From NCBI GenBank assembly GCA_948099385.1, contig CANUEZ040000061.1:12756001-12820000 (forward strand): a stretch of DNA of 64,000 bases, given 5' to 3'. Below the pieces are notes generated by a model. It worked only from the letters and a program-made list of their open reading frames with translations. It did no database searches and was not told the origin of the DNA. The DNA is from Fasciola hepatica. Lineage: Eukaryota > Platyhelminthes > Trematoda > Plagiorchiida > Fasciolidae. Shown piece by piece: positions 1 through 11,081 of this stretch. The position numbers and the translations under genes are program-made. Position 1 is the first letter of the stretch. Each line of letters opens with the position of its first letter.

Positions 1-457
1 CACTGTTTGGTGACGCTTTCGACATTATTACTGCATGGTATACCATTAAATAATAAAATACGACTGATCGCAGCACATTCTAAATGAAGGTAATAAAAAC
101 TTTGCTCACTCCAACAGCACTCCTGCCCTCTATCTCATTCAAGACTGCGATGCGGATAACAGAAGGGTAGAACGAGAGAAGTATACAAATTAGGAAATAA
201 TCCATTAGCACGGCGTGACCAGCTTCATTTGCATAGCGGAAATATTTGTTAGCAAATACTGATTAATAAGTCAAAATAAACATCTACCTTATTGTATACT
301 TGGGTCGTTGTGCGTGTTTACTAAATTATTTAAATGCATCACTCAAGGCTATCACAGCTAAATGGCAAACTTTCTATACTTACGTCTGGCAGAATTTCTG
401 AATATAATTTAATTTTTTCAACTATGTAAGTGATGAATAATATGTACTTGAACTCAC

Positions 458-581
458 GTTGCAGACCGGGTTCTAAGGCTAAAGCCAATATAGACATAAT
501 AATTGAAATCGCAACAGAAATGAGGAAAACAACATCGAGCGGTGATATGTTATCCTTGATTTTTGGTTTTCTCTCAGGCAT
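458..581 (-). CDS. First exon of a small multi-pass membrane protein (paralogue of the gene at 10946)
   Basis: The exon starts at the ATG at 581 and runs 41 codons plus one base to a GTGAGT donor at 457, so the following intron is phase 1. The N-terminus is charged and Lys-rich, followed by a hydrophobic helix at about residues 17-36 that ends LALALEP. It aligns with the first exon of the plus-strand gene at 10946: both have KDxISP/KDKITP, then (L/M)D, then a hydrophobic helix ending in the identical LALALEP, and both end in phase 1. The rest of the gene lies to the left and runs off the window. The two genes are divergently oriented about 10.4 kb apart. I do not recognise a named family, so no function is assigned. 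The conserved exon structure makes a real gene likely. Confidence 0.68.
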
Positions 582-2995
582 GACTTTGACTAACTATCTA
601 ACAATACACGTTCAGGTGAGGTTAAAGAAAATTTTATTCCGCTTACTCGTTTCTCGTTTTTCGTAGAAGTTATCTACAAAAAATAAGATAATCCTCTGAT
701 TGGATGTCGACTTCAGACGACTGTGTTGTGTTTACCTGTTCATGTTTGTACACACCGTTTGGGGATGTGTGGGCGTATGTGCTCAAAGTGAAGGTGTTGT
801 TTGAATGACGTGAACTGGCTCGGATTGACTTTGAAAATCGATCAGTACTTTCACATGACTGATGTCTAAACAAGGCAGCTCACAAAAGCACCACCATCAG
901 TTTTTCATTGTAATGAGTTTTCTTACAGCAATAGGCACCTGACAAGCATGCGCATCTGAAAATCATTATTTTTCAAGGGGAAGAAAAGTAAATGAGACGC
1001 CTCCGTTTGTCATTCACAGTATTTCATTTTTCACACCAGAAGTAAGCAGATGCACAATCGTAGTTTGTAAATGGACGACCAATGTGTTCGACTTAAAGTA
1101 GTCCTATATACTTGGTATTGAATAAACGTGGTCTCATGAGCCCTTGAGTCTCGGATCAGTACACCACTATCCAAAACACTTATGAATATCTGGATGGGTC
1201 GCTGGCTCCCAAAACGCGGTTTTCTTGTTCCCCGACATTTACCACTCTGTGGTGCACGGGCTAGAGGTGCTACGTCGAGCAAAAAGCCAAGTTACTTTGG
1301 GGGGGCCACTTTGTACACTATTGTTAAGACTCCTCATGGATTTTGCCCCTGAAGTACAAAATTATTGTGCTACAGTAGCCCCGGGAACTGAGGCGCCTCG
1401 ATTTATCCTAGCCGCCGTGTTGTCAAATATACTATCTGGGGACCTCAGTCTACACAGAAGTATTCATAATGCCTGCTGAAAAGTGAGAATGACCCTAGGC
1501 ATCGGAATTTAGGCCATCACAGCACGCACGTTACACAATCAACAATTAAACATTGCATATCTCTCCGAAATTTATTTACTGATTATGGCACAAAAAATAC
1601 TGAGGTTCTCGGAATAAACGACAGCCACCAGCTCTACCACAGCGGCCCTGCCGACGAATCTGTTAATCACGGTGTCGCCATCGCTCTCAGTAGCAGCGCT
1701 ATAAAAACTCTGTTTTCATGAAGCCCGAAATATCCCCTTGAAATGCTGTAGTTCTTTTTCTCTCATCGCCTTTGAATATACCAGTCGTTGCGAGATTACT
1801 ATCCGAAGATGGCGTAATTTGAGTTCTAAGACAGTTTGCCGGAGGTGCTCGACAGTGTCCCAAATCGAGATACACCACGGACTTCGAGGGACTGGAACAC
1901 TAGCCGTGGTCCTACAGATGAAGCAGTTAGACACATTCTAAGGAACTTTGACCTTGGGCAAGAACGTCACCATGGTGTTCTTCTCATCAATTTTGTAGAT
2001 TACAACAGACTGACCTTCTTCAACACTCGTTCCCAACACCACAGACGATACTTGATAATGTGACACTCAAACGACAGTCGCGTTGCACAGCCGAATGACT
2101 ATACACCGGTATGATCTAGCTAGGCGTCCTCCAAATGAAAATTGCTTTTACCATATTGGAACTAGTCTGTTCATGGACTCAGCTAAATCTGCACTGTTCT
2201 TCTAGAGAAACTTGATAGTTTGTAGAACCTGAGGAGCCATAGAGCAGCTGGCTTTAGTGTTTGGGAGAGCATCTCAATACTAATAGCTGGAGGTAGAGCA
2301 GCTTTCATCAAAATTTGGCACCTGTGGCGCTGACTTGACATCTGACTCCAGCCTGAAGGACGGGTGCACAAGTCCGCGATTTAAAGCGACTTACCCTACC
2401 TTTGTGAGATCTAGTCACCCTTAGAAGATAATACACGGTGGTTTTTCATTGTTTGATCACCGTGTCTGCCAGTCATTGCCCTCGTCTGGTGGGACCATCT
2501 AGGGAGCAACGACGAAGTTCGGCACCATATGTTAGGTACATACAGCCACCCAATGAATGAGTTATTCAATCTAAGCTTCTCCTGATGGCCAGGACATGTT
2601 TACCGAATGCCGATCCGTTGTCTATCTTTACATGCTTAATTTATGTGCTTTTCAAGGCTGGAACAAAAGACTCGGCGATCAGACCATGATCTGACTCAAG
2701 AGTATGGAGAATCCTGGAACAACACTGGTTTTGGTTCTTCCTTCCCGCCTTCTTGGTTGAGTTTCGTTGAATAAAGGTTGTCTTTGGGTAGATTTGTTGA
2801 AGAGCAAGAGTAAGCACATAAGCTCATGGTGCGAAAGGCTTTCCGTTATATCTCCCTTCCTCAAAAATACATAACCAAGATCGTCAAGTATTTCGAGGTG
2901 AAGAAATGCGTTTGCTCTTTTTACTCAACACACAGAGTAACATTGTCATTTCCTTGACTGCTGCTGTGTTACTGGTGATGTTGTCGCGATGGCCG

Positions 2996-2998
<3 letters not shown>

Positions 2999-3068
<70 letters not shown>
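2999..3068. repeat. (AT)n microsatellite inside a palindrome
   Basis: About 70 bases of alternating AT, with one phase change near 3039. It is flanked by GGTGAT on the left and ATCACC on the right, so the whole block can extrude as one long hairpin. The symmetric flanks suggest replication-slippage expansion of a small palindrome. Confidence 0.95.
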
Positions 3069-3070
<2 letters not shown>

Positions 3071-4495
3071 CACCTAGTTTTCTGTTACTCGCATTCCGGC
3101 CCCTTACGGGATTTTGCTGTGCCGGCTGATATTGTTAATTTTACCGGACAAAATATTGTAACTTAAAATCCAGTGAAGAAAAACCAATACTACAGAGATG
3201 CATAGCAACTATCCGGGTTTCATTAATCAAACTAGCCTGGTCAGCCACTTCGCTGTGGAACGAATAGCATGATTGAAAGAAATCCCTATGATACTGTGCA
3301 ACGTTCGTCGAATTTTATTGACGGCTTGAGTAGCTGAAATAAGAAATTGTGATTTTACGACAGAGGTGGTTCATACTACTGAGCTTCTGCGGGCAAATCT
3401 TCTACCATGATACTGATTCAGAACATTTTATATAACATGTGACTTCGAATTTTTCATTGCTTTCCCCCTGTTATTCGACTGTTTGTCCGTGCAAAGGTCT
3501 GACTAAACAAGCTGTCAACTGAGAAAGTAACTGAATGCACATGTTCCGTTCTTCACCCAATTTGTTTCTCACATAAGTATGCTCATCTGGGCTTCGGAAT
3601 GAAATCATCCTCAACATATTTTTCTATGTATTGCTTTCTGATATTATTCAAGAGGATTACAGATGGGCGATAAAGATATTTGATCTAAGGAATGACACCA
3701 AAATCATCCCAAATCTCTGGACACCCTCAGTTCAATGCTCGCGGAGACTCCTGAGACATCCAACAGAAAACTATCCGTTTTAAGAGGAAGGATTGCAACC
3801 GATCACTGTTGTTCCTTCTCTTACCGGGCTCCATTCAATAATATATATCTGGCAGGAAATGTCCTTTGTGAACCTGTCGAGAAAAACATTTTTGAACGGA
3901 GGAAGGAGATAAAACGACGAACCGAACAATCCGGTCTGTAAGTGAACCTTTCCACAGCAAGCTGTGAAGCATATCTCAGCAACCCAGAGCGAAAACGACA
4001 GTGCAGATAACTACCTACTAAGCCGAGGAGGCACAGTTGATGTTACGCAGAACCTGGAAGAACCGAATGGTCTCTGGAGAACGCGGCATTAGATCGGAGA
4101 TGCTTAAATCATCAGTCAACACTACTCGAGACTGCATATTCTATTTTGTTATTTTAGAACGAAAACGTACAGCCGATTTACGAAAGTTCTCTTTCAAAAA
4201 TTGGTGATAGGACTGAAATCTATTATGGTCCCAGTCTATTTGACGTATCTGTGAAAATATTCTAAATTTTTTTTGAACCTTTTTTTAACCGGGTGGGACG
4301 AGAACGCACGCCTTAGTAAGAGAGGTTTTGGCCGTAGTAGGGAATGAGTGGAACATATATCTATTTTTCGCAGAGTACTGGAACATTGACACAATTTTCA
4401 GCAATCGACTGCATACTACTCAGCCTCTGACTCAATCTAGGTAGGTAATTATTATGGGCTATAGTGCAAGCTGATGGAATAGTCAAGAATCCTGC

Positions 4496-4515
4496 CAGTT
4501 CAGTTCAGTTCAGTT
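4496..4515. repeat. Short tandem repeat (CAGTT)4
   Basis: Four perfect copies of the pentamer CAGTT in a row. It is too short to be more than a slippage-prone microsatellite. Confidence 0.85.
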
Positions 4516-5236
4516 CGGACAACTATTCTCCATATGCTAGGTGCGGTGGCATTGGTTACTATCACCTGGCGACAGCCTTAATCGAAAAAAAGCGAGAAAA
4601 GGTTAGAATACGATGAGGTCATCCTACTGAAATGCTTGCGCAAGAGCATGCACCTACTGGGAAGAATACAGTGATTTCTCCCTCATTTGTGGTTTTAGGC
4701 ACGGATGTCTCTTGTAGCCAGTGATGGTTAATCACAGCATTGATTGAGCAACGTGTCAGGCCCCCACTGATTGCTCTTGTAATCAGCAGAGCCCGCATGC
4801 TGATCTCTCTGATGTGGAATTTGCAGATGAAGACCTTTGGGGGACAGCCCATCCGCTTATCAATTATTCAGAGAAGGTAACCTATTCTCTGGAGCTGCTT
4901 TCATATAGTAATTATATCTAATGATGGATGTTTTGTTAAAATTCTTCGGAGAGTAGCCTCAAATTCCACTAGGTTGAGGAAAAGTACCCGTCATTCCTCT
5001 CACATGCGAGCCTTGTCTAGGAATGGAAAGCCTTTCACTGTGGTAGAACATTTTGTTGATTAGATAAAAATCGTAGCTCGGTAGAAGACATCAAGAGACG
5101 ACGTTGCATTGCGTTCCTACTGCAAGGATCCTGGTAAAGTTCCGAAATCTCATATTCTTATGACTGGAATCAGTTAAAAGAGAATTACTAAATCTCTATA
5201 GTTTTAAATATTTGTGTTGGTTATAGCTCAGGTTGT

Positions 5237-5300
5237 TGGTTGTCATGACGCTCTGATCGCTGAGCTTGGAGTTTTGCCTGCCATCAAGCCTCAACCAGCG
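5237..5300 (-). repeat. Arm of an imperfect inverted repeat, dispersed repeat family
   Basis: This segment, read in reverse, contains CCAAGCTCAGCGATCAGAG followed by CATGACAA. It matches 5535-5606 read forward, and more distantly the segments near 13785-13855 and 39070-39110. The four copies share a core around GCTCAGCGATCAG and/or a downstream CACCAG-CTGAGCTA motif. This makes it a short dispersed repeat, probably a transposable-element fragment. The family is not identified. Confidence 0.5.
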
Positions 5301-5534
5301 AGCGGTTATTCTTCCTCCGCGAGTGTCTGAGAAGGAACTTACTACCTAGAAGTGTAAACCATAGACCTCCAATCAATCATCCACAGGCATGGATGATAGC
5401 AAAACAAAATGGTAAACGTAGGGTACACATGCTGATTACAGATGCTCACAATCGTATGGGAAAGTATAGGAATATAATGACAGAGGTTAAGTGTTTGTGT
5501 GAACAAAGAGTCAATAGTGAAACTATTAAAGGAA

Positions 5535-5606
5535 TTGAGGCTGCCATATGCGATCTAAACGCCAAGCTCAGCGATCAGAATATCATGACAATTACTAAAT
5601 CGTTCT
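5535..5606 (+). repeat. Second arm of the imperfect inverted repeat
   Basis: Forward copy of the repeat at 5237-5300, containing GCCAAGCTCAGCGATCAGAA and ATCATGACAA. It lies in an open frame (5393-5608) whose C-terminus reads NAKLSDQNIMTITKSF. That frame could be a gag remnant, but I could not identify it. About 235 bp separate the arms. Confidence 0.5.
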
Positions 5607-6168
5607 AACCTGATGGTTGACCTCTTGGCATTAATTTTGTACGCAACTAAACTAGACCCGGAGGAAAGAAAATTGTTTCCATTTTGCATACAAAGCCAAT
5701 TCTGGGAACTGACAATGGCTCATAAAAACAAAGCGGAGAACAATTCCCTTCCAAGACTATAGAAAAAACCTGTAAGTCTCACTGACGTATCTTGAAAACA
5801 CTGGAAGTCATAACCGAGTACATCAACATCGGTTATGACGGTCGGCAGCTCTAAGCGGACATAAATTTTTACAGCCCTTATAAACTTAGTAGCGGCTAAA
5901 TCAATCAAAAAATGTGCGGAAAGTGCGAAAAAGATTCTCTGTACTCCCCCTTCCAAAAAACACAAAGCATGGATCCGATTGTCAGATTAATGACATCAGT
6001 GACACCCACTTACGGTCCAGAGATTGGTCTGGATCACGCACATGCAATTAAGTCTCCCATTTGCAGTTATTTTCAAACTGTCGCCCTATCTTAATATTTA
6101 AGTTTCTTCCACTTAAGTTTATCTATACGAAACATGATGTAACAGCTTAATTATTAACCAATGAATAC

Positions 6169-6298
6169 CAACTTCTTCGCCACATGTGTCATTCTTCATG
6201 TATTTCGTGGGATTATTCGGACATTCGTATTTTCTCCACAAGCCGTTTTTACTTTCTCCAACCACTGTGATCAATTTGCACACATAACGCCAGTCAGA
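6169..6298 (-). CDS. Putative internal exon, Cys-containing secreted or extracellular segment
   Basis: On the minus strand a pyrimidine/G-rich tract ending GTCGTCAG is followed by 43 open codons plus one base and then a GTATTC donor. The exon is phase 0 in and phase 1 out. The peptide starts SDWRYVCKL and ends NDTCGEEV. It has three cysteines (about residues 7, 28 and 39), an NDT glycosylation motif and several charged residues, which reads more like coding than the surrounding noise. It could belong to the same minus-strand gene as the candidates at 7.4-7.9 kb. The family is unknown, the donor is not strong, and no second exon is proven to splice to it. Confidence 0.33.
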
Positions 6299-7417
6299 CT
6301 GACGACAAACCACAAGATGGATAGTTGACCTGGTTCCTTTGATTGACCTCGTGATAGGTAACAGTTGGGATTTTTATCTGCCTTCATCTTTCTAAAGTTT
6401 ACTTCAATAGTACCGCATATTTGCTCCGGATTCGTTTTCGTTCTTGAATGGATTAGCTTTGGTTTTGCACGTAACACAACTGTCCGGATACGGATGTAAC
6501 ATCGAATCATTAAAATCTTTTTCTTAGTCATAATTGCTTAATTCTTATGAAATACTCACCAGCATTAGATATTATTATCGGCAAAAAAATAAAGGAAGAA
6601 TTTATTTAAACAGTGGGCTTGGGTACACTTCGCTCTGATAGGACTTTGATTTCACTTTTAAACAGATCAATTTCCGATTACTAACTGCCAGAAGTACAAC
6701 ATGTCTCACCGGAGCTGAAGAGTGTATTCATATATGGGCTTTTCTTCACCACGCTGTTTGCAGAGATTTGCGTAACTCAGAGTTTTGACCGTGATGATGC
6801 CCCGTAATGATAAAAAAAACCGCAGCGAAAATATGAAAACTTATTATTCACCAAATAAGCCTAATATCTGGCAGATCGACTCAAGTGCAAACACTCAGTA
6901 AAGCTCACTCATCGTGGACCGGCTGAAGGAGTTTTGCTGTGATCAGCATGTCATTTCTCTCAGTAGCTCCGTGCTAACAACCCAAAATGAGCTCGACAAC
7001 CGAACACTAAGACTTCCTCCGTTCTATTTACGCAGAATATCGTCAGCTAGGATAGAATTATGTCATCAAACGAGTTAGTCCTATCAGAGTTAGGTATAAT
7101 GAATACAGGTAGTGTCGATTGTGGTGCACACGAAAACTTTCTCAAAATATCATTCAGGCTTCGCAACTTAGTTAAGACATATCAGGCTATCGCGTGGGTA
7201 GTTGAACAGATGTGATCTTGGTTGCCAGAGTAAAACGCTCTGAGCAAAGTGAGTCAACAATCAGCGAGGTATGAGAATATAATTAAATTGATCAGCACGT
7301 TCACGTAAGTTATCTAAGGTCACATTTGGATTCGTTTACTATCCGAATAGTTTGGTGGAAGCCATTTTCTCAGTGGATGTATTTCTGTGATAAGAGTAAG
7401 AGGAATTCATTCCTTAC

Positions 7418-7675
7418 CTGAAGATTTCACTATACAGGTGGTTCAAAAATGCATTTAAACGATGGCTGCCAAGTAAAATAATATAGGAAATTCCAGTTTG
7501 CGTCAATACGAGCTTTGGTTTCAAGATCATTTGAGCGCACTTCTCTAAACGAATATAATAATATCGCGATAGCGACGGAAAAATCCACTGCAACTCAGTT
7601 TCATTGGCGCCTTCGTAAAGGAGACCGAAGTCGAATTGCCGAGGCCCATAGTTTTTGAATCGCCTTTGCAGTATC
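7418..7675 (-). CDS. Putative internal exon with strong donor
   Basis: This 258-base minus-strand segment starts after CTGAGCAG and ends at a consensus CAG|GTAAGG donor at 7417. It has one leading base, 85 open codons and two trailing bases. The peptide contains FGLLYEGANETELQW and then a Tyr-rich stretch RYYYIRLEKC, and ends HLYSEIF. The next segment upstream (7747 and higher) ends in two bases of a codon before GTGGGT, which is phase-compatible, with a ~70 bp intron between. Very short introns are usual in flatworm genes. I do not recognise the protein. Confidence 0.38.
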
Positions 7676-7746
7676 CTGCTCAGCGTTCTACCACGAACAT
7701 GAGTATCAGATATCGGATTGTTCGCAGACAACTACCACATACCCAC

Positions 7747-7916
7747 ATATTAGAGATAGAAGAACTAATGAGCCGAATGAATGGGACAATTTTACGTGCT
7801 TTACGATCAAAAGCTGTCAGAAATCCATATTCGCAATCCATCCTTGGAATATTCACAGGCCCTGGCATTTCCTGTTGGATTTCATGTAGCGCAATGTTCA
7901 ATGTGCTTTGCGTCAT
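7747..7916 (-). CDS. Putative exon upstream of the 7418-7675 exon
   Basis: The minus-strand open frame contains ALHEIQQEMPGPVNIPRMD and later FIRLISSSISN, and ends with two codon bases at a GTGGGT donor (7746-7741). Joined to the next candidate exon it keeps one reading frame. The 5' boundary is not fixed: AG sites after CCAACAG and ACGCAAAG are both possible. The peptide has no domain that I recognise. Confidence 0.3.
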
Positions 7917-7965
7917 TTGGTATGAGGGCTACAGTGCAAGCTCGACAAATGAGCGCACGTACTAG

Positions 7966-9989
7966 TTCCATCTATGGTTTCAAATCACGAGGCCTATCAT
8001 TTTGATCATGGGCTTGTTTCTTGTATGAGTGTTTGGCATGTGATGTGCCCGAGAAGGCTCAGAAAAAGGTCATTTGTTTTAAGAATTTCACTGGAAGCTT
8101 TATCCCGACAAATGTCGATTTATCACAACTACCATCATTACCGAGTTAGATGGGAATAAAATACGTTAATTTTGTTGATGGACTTCAGTTAGAGAAGCCT
8201 CGGATTTTGGGAAAATCTTCGGTGTTGTGATTGAAAATGACCCCGAATTCACCGAAAGGCAGTCACCTGGATAGATTTATGGTTTTTCAGGATGACATTT
8301 CGTGCTTGGTTTCGCGAGAGGTTTGTTCGCGGATTCATGCAGAATGATTTCCCTATTAATTATTCACTGTAAGTCTTGTAAATATATGCGTAACTTCAGG
8401 GTCCAGTTCAGACAATTACTCCGAATAGAGCAGTAGTCATAAAACTTGATCTGTTCTAAAGAAAGTGGTTAAGGATCCACCTATACACTGGACATTAGAA
8501 CCAAACGTGGAACACATGATAGTGAGAAAGATAAAAAATTATCTCATCACCAATATGATAGACTCTATCATGATGAGGTTGTGTGAAATCCAGAAGAACA
8601 AAGGTAAACCAAATGTTTAATACCGCGTAAAAACATAATGTTCTGAATTACTTTAGGGTTTGTTCAAGTTAAAAAAATATTGTCCATTGTTCCTTCGTAG
8701 GCCCATAATCCGTAATAGTTGTGGCCCGTGATAGTGACAAAAATTCTGTTTTACCTGAATTTTGAGCATAACTATTGACTGATTGCAAGCGGATGAAGGG
8801 GATTATTGTCTTAAAATCTCTCTACTTGCCAGTTTTAGTGCATACACCATTTTGTAGTTCTGAGATAATGCTGTCTTCTACGAGCACAAAATATGCTTAT
8901 TGAACTCAAGTATGCATCAGGTTCGACAATACTTGTAACTTATAGTGAAATAAACCCTAATGATATTCAATCTGTTCACGAAAGACTATCATTCGTAGAA
9001 TCACTAGTTTATGAACCTTTTCATATCACAAATATCATGATAGCCTCTGTGCTGCTGTTTTTGTGTCGTGTTCTTTTGGTCTGTGGTCAAGGACTCCAAA
9101 AGCAGGGCTTTTGACATCGTGATATTTCCTCCTTCACTTTTCTTCCTTCGCCGATAAACTGTAGGTCTGTTGATAACATGATCCTTGTGACACTTCTAAG
9201 TTTTTGAACCGTGAAACCGAATTTGGTCCGTTAACTCGGGGTTGTACGCGTTTTTGTTCTGTTTTCGTAGACGGATGTAAAGATAAACACAGAGGTGGTG
9301 TTACCTTTGCAACAGTGGCGTGATTAGGAAAAAAACTGATTTATTCACCTAATGGGTGGGTTTCATAGTAATGTTTCTTTATCCAGAGTAAGGAATCAGC
9401 CCTGGTTACTGCATTAGGCAATTGCACAGAATCGTTTGAGTAGTTTCAAATGATTAATTCAAAACGTGAGCTACTCTGATTCATGAAATCTGTAACTAAT
9501 ACCGTGTCTGTAATTGGAAATCACGAAATTGCCCTGATTATCAGTAGCTTGCTTTCTGTTAGTACTGTATGTAACGGGTACTGTGTCACTTTCTTTGTGA
9601 ATTTTCAATTGATCAGCACCAGTCCTATCGATAACGTCTTTTTAGATGCTGAGCTCTACAAAAACTCTTGGAACAGTCTAAATTACCTAGGTATTTCGTC
9701 GATATGATTTGGGGAATTAAAATGATTATCCTTTAATTTCGCTGTTTAACTTCGCATTGAGAGCTAATACATGGCGGCCTTAAAGATATTTTTCTTGTTG
9801 GGAATTGGCCGGGACAAGAGAAAGACAAACAGCATAAATCAGAATCGCTCACTGCTTGTCCCAGTGGCACGCTTAATCAGTGGATATGTTTTGTTGATCG
9901 TTGTTGATAAGGACAGCACAACCGCTTCTATATGTCTCGGTAACAAGTTCAGGTTTGCCACTACATGAATCCGTATATGAGCGCCGAGT
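7966..9989. other. No supported gene
   Basis: AT-rich sequence with short overlapping open frames on both strands. I found no frame with matched splice signals, no repeat copy and no RNA gene here. Confidence 0.4.
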
Positions 9990-10165
9990 TTGTATATTAT
10001 GATTCATCATACACTTTCAGCGTTCACCTCACCACTGAGAACCTTGGGACCACTCTACAGCTGTCTCATTCTTGTTAGGAATCATCAGCAGTGCACACCC
10101 ACAGAGCCCCCACTGTGACTGGAACCCTGGGTGAACTGTTGTAAGTCGAGCATCTTAATCATAAG
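9990..10165 (-). repeat. Decayed Sm-alpha-like SINE unit (tRNA-like head plus hammerhead remnant)
   Basis: Read on the minus strand, the unit starts with a box-A-like TTATGATTAAGATG and a decayed box B (GGGTTCCAGTC). It continues through GCACTG, CTGATGA and a T-T-C-C/G-G-A-A-type stem, then GAGA where an intact hammerhead has GAAA, then CAGCTGTA. A CCAAGGTT/GTGGTGAG segment and AATCATAATATACA follow. Order and sequence match the better preserved unit at 36896-37144. The GAAA-to-GAGA change and a change in stem I should inactivate the ribozyme. Confidence 0.65.
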
Positions 10166-10263
10166 GAAGAAACAGCTGTACAGGGCTTCCAAGGTTTTCA
10201 GTGGTCAGTTGACCTTTGAGACCGCATGAATTATCACTTTAAACAAATAAAATCTCCTACTAC
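10166..10263 (+). repeat. Partial Sm-alpha-like SINE unit, head to head with the previous one
   Basis: The plus-strand sequence begins within the hammerhead 3' half (GAAACAGCTGTACAG). It continues with GCTTCC, AAGGTTTTCAGTGGTCAG and CATGAATTATCA, and ends AATCTCCTACTAC, the same 3' end as the right unit at 37.4 kb. The 5' half of the ribozyme and the tRNA-like head are missing. It abuts the minus unit directly at 10165/10166. Confidence 0.6.
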
Positions 10264-10945
10264 TCATATGCACAGCGTCATATTTTTGATTGATCATTTA
10301 TCTTGGAGGCCGGAATAATTGTGTGCAAACATAGAAACATTTTTGTCATTCAAATAGATCTTTCCAGGAGACCGAGGTGGAACGCTGACCCAGTTCATAT
10401 TGCGTAGCCACTGTGGTGCTTCGAAATGTGAATAGTTAGTGTCGATTTTGTGTGCGTAAACGTCTGCATATCGTTCTAGATTAGAAATCCTTTTGCTTGA
10501 AGTCAATAAACAAACAGAAGAGTTTCAGTTTGTTTTCTCATTTTTTCCGTTGATTTCCCAAGATCTGAGAAATATACTAAAATCTACTCCTTTGTCAATG
10601 CGGTACAACACGCACTCTTAGTTTCACCTAAAATCACTATTCTTGACCTGCATGCGCTTTTGTTCACTCTCACGAAAATGTGCAAAACCTGAACATGATT
10701 TCTATTGACGCATCCTTCTGTTTACTTGTTGCAGTCTGTTCTATCCTGATGCCAATCGGCGGCGAGAGGAGATTTGCATGGTCTTGTGACCCAATCGATC
10801 GGTCTTGCTGCGTATGCTTCTACAATGATTGGCCTAATAAAGGCTAGTTGATCTACCTATGTTTCTTTAACCGTGTACTGATTAACGCAGTTCCACGAGA
10901 AAGTTTACATTTCACACTAACTCCGCTAAGCTTCAAAGCACCAAG

Positions 10946-11081
10946 ATGTTTCAGAAACGGGAGGAGAACAAACTCAGTCCAAAGGACAAAATCACACCGA
11001 TGGATATTCTACTATTTGTCATCCTGGTTATAACCATGGTGATGGCATTCCTTGCGTTAGCGCTCGAACCAGACTACTATG
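10946..11081 (+). CDS. Exon 1 of the four-TM gene
   Basis: The ATG at 10946 is preceded by AAG and followed by 45 codons plus one base, then a GTTAGT donor. It encodes the cytosolic N-terminus and helix 1. It is the counterpart of the exon at 458-581. This start was chosen because the alignment with that paralogue begins at the same methionine. Confidence 0.75.

Larger units (their letters stand above)
582..6168. other. Long AT-rich stretch with no supported gene
   Basis: Apart from the AT microsatellite, the CAGTT run and the small inverted repeat listed separately, I see no exon with both good splice signals and protein-like composition. The many open frames of 60-85 codons here overlap each other on both strands and look like chance. 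This is probably intergenic DNA or introns of a minus-strand gene. Confidence 0.4.
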
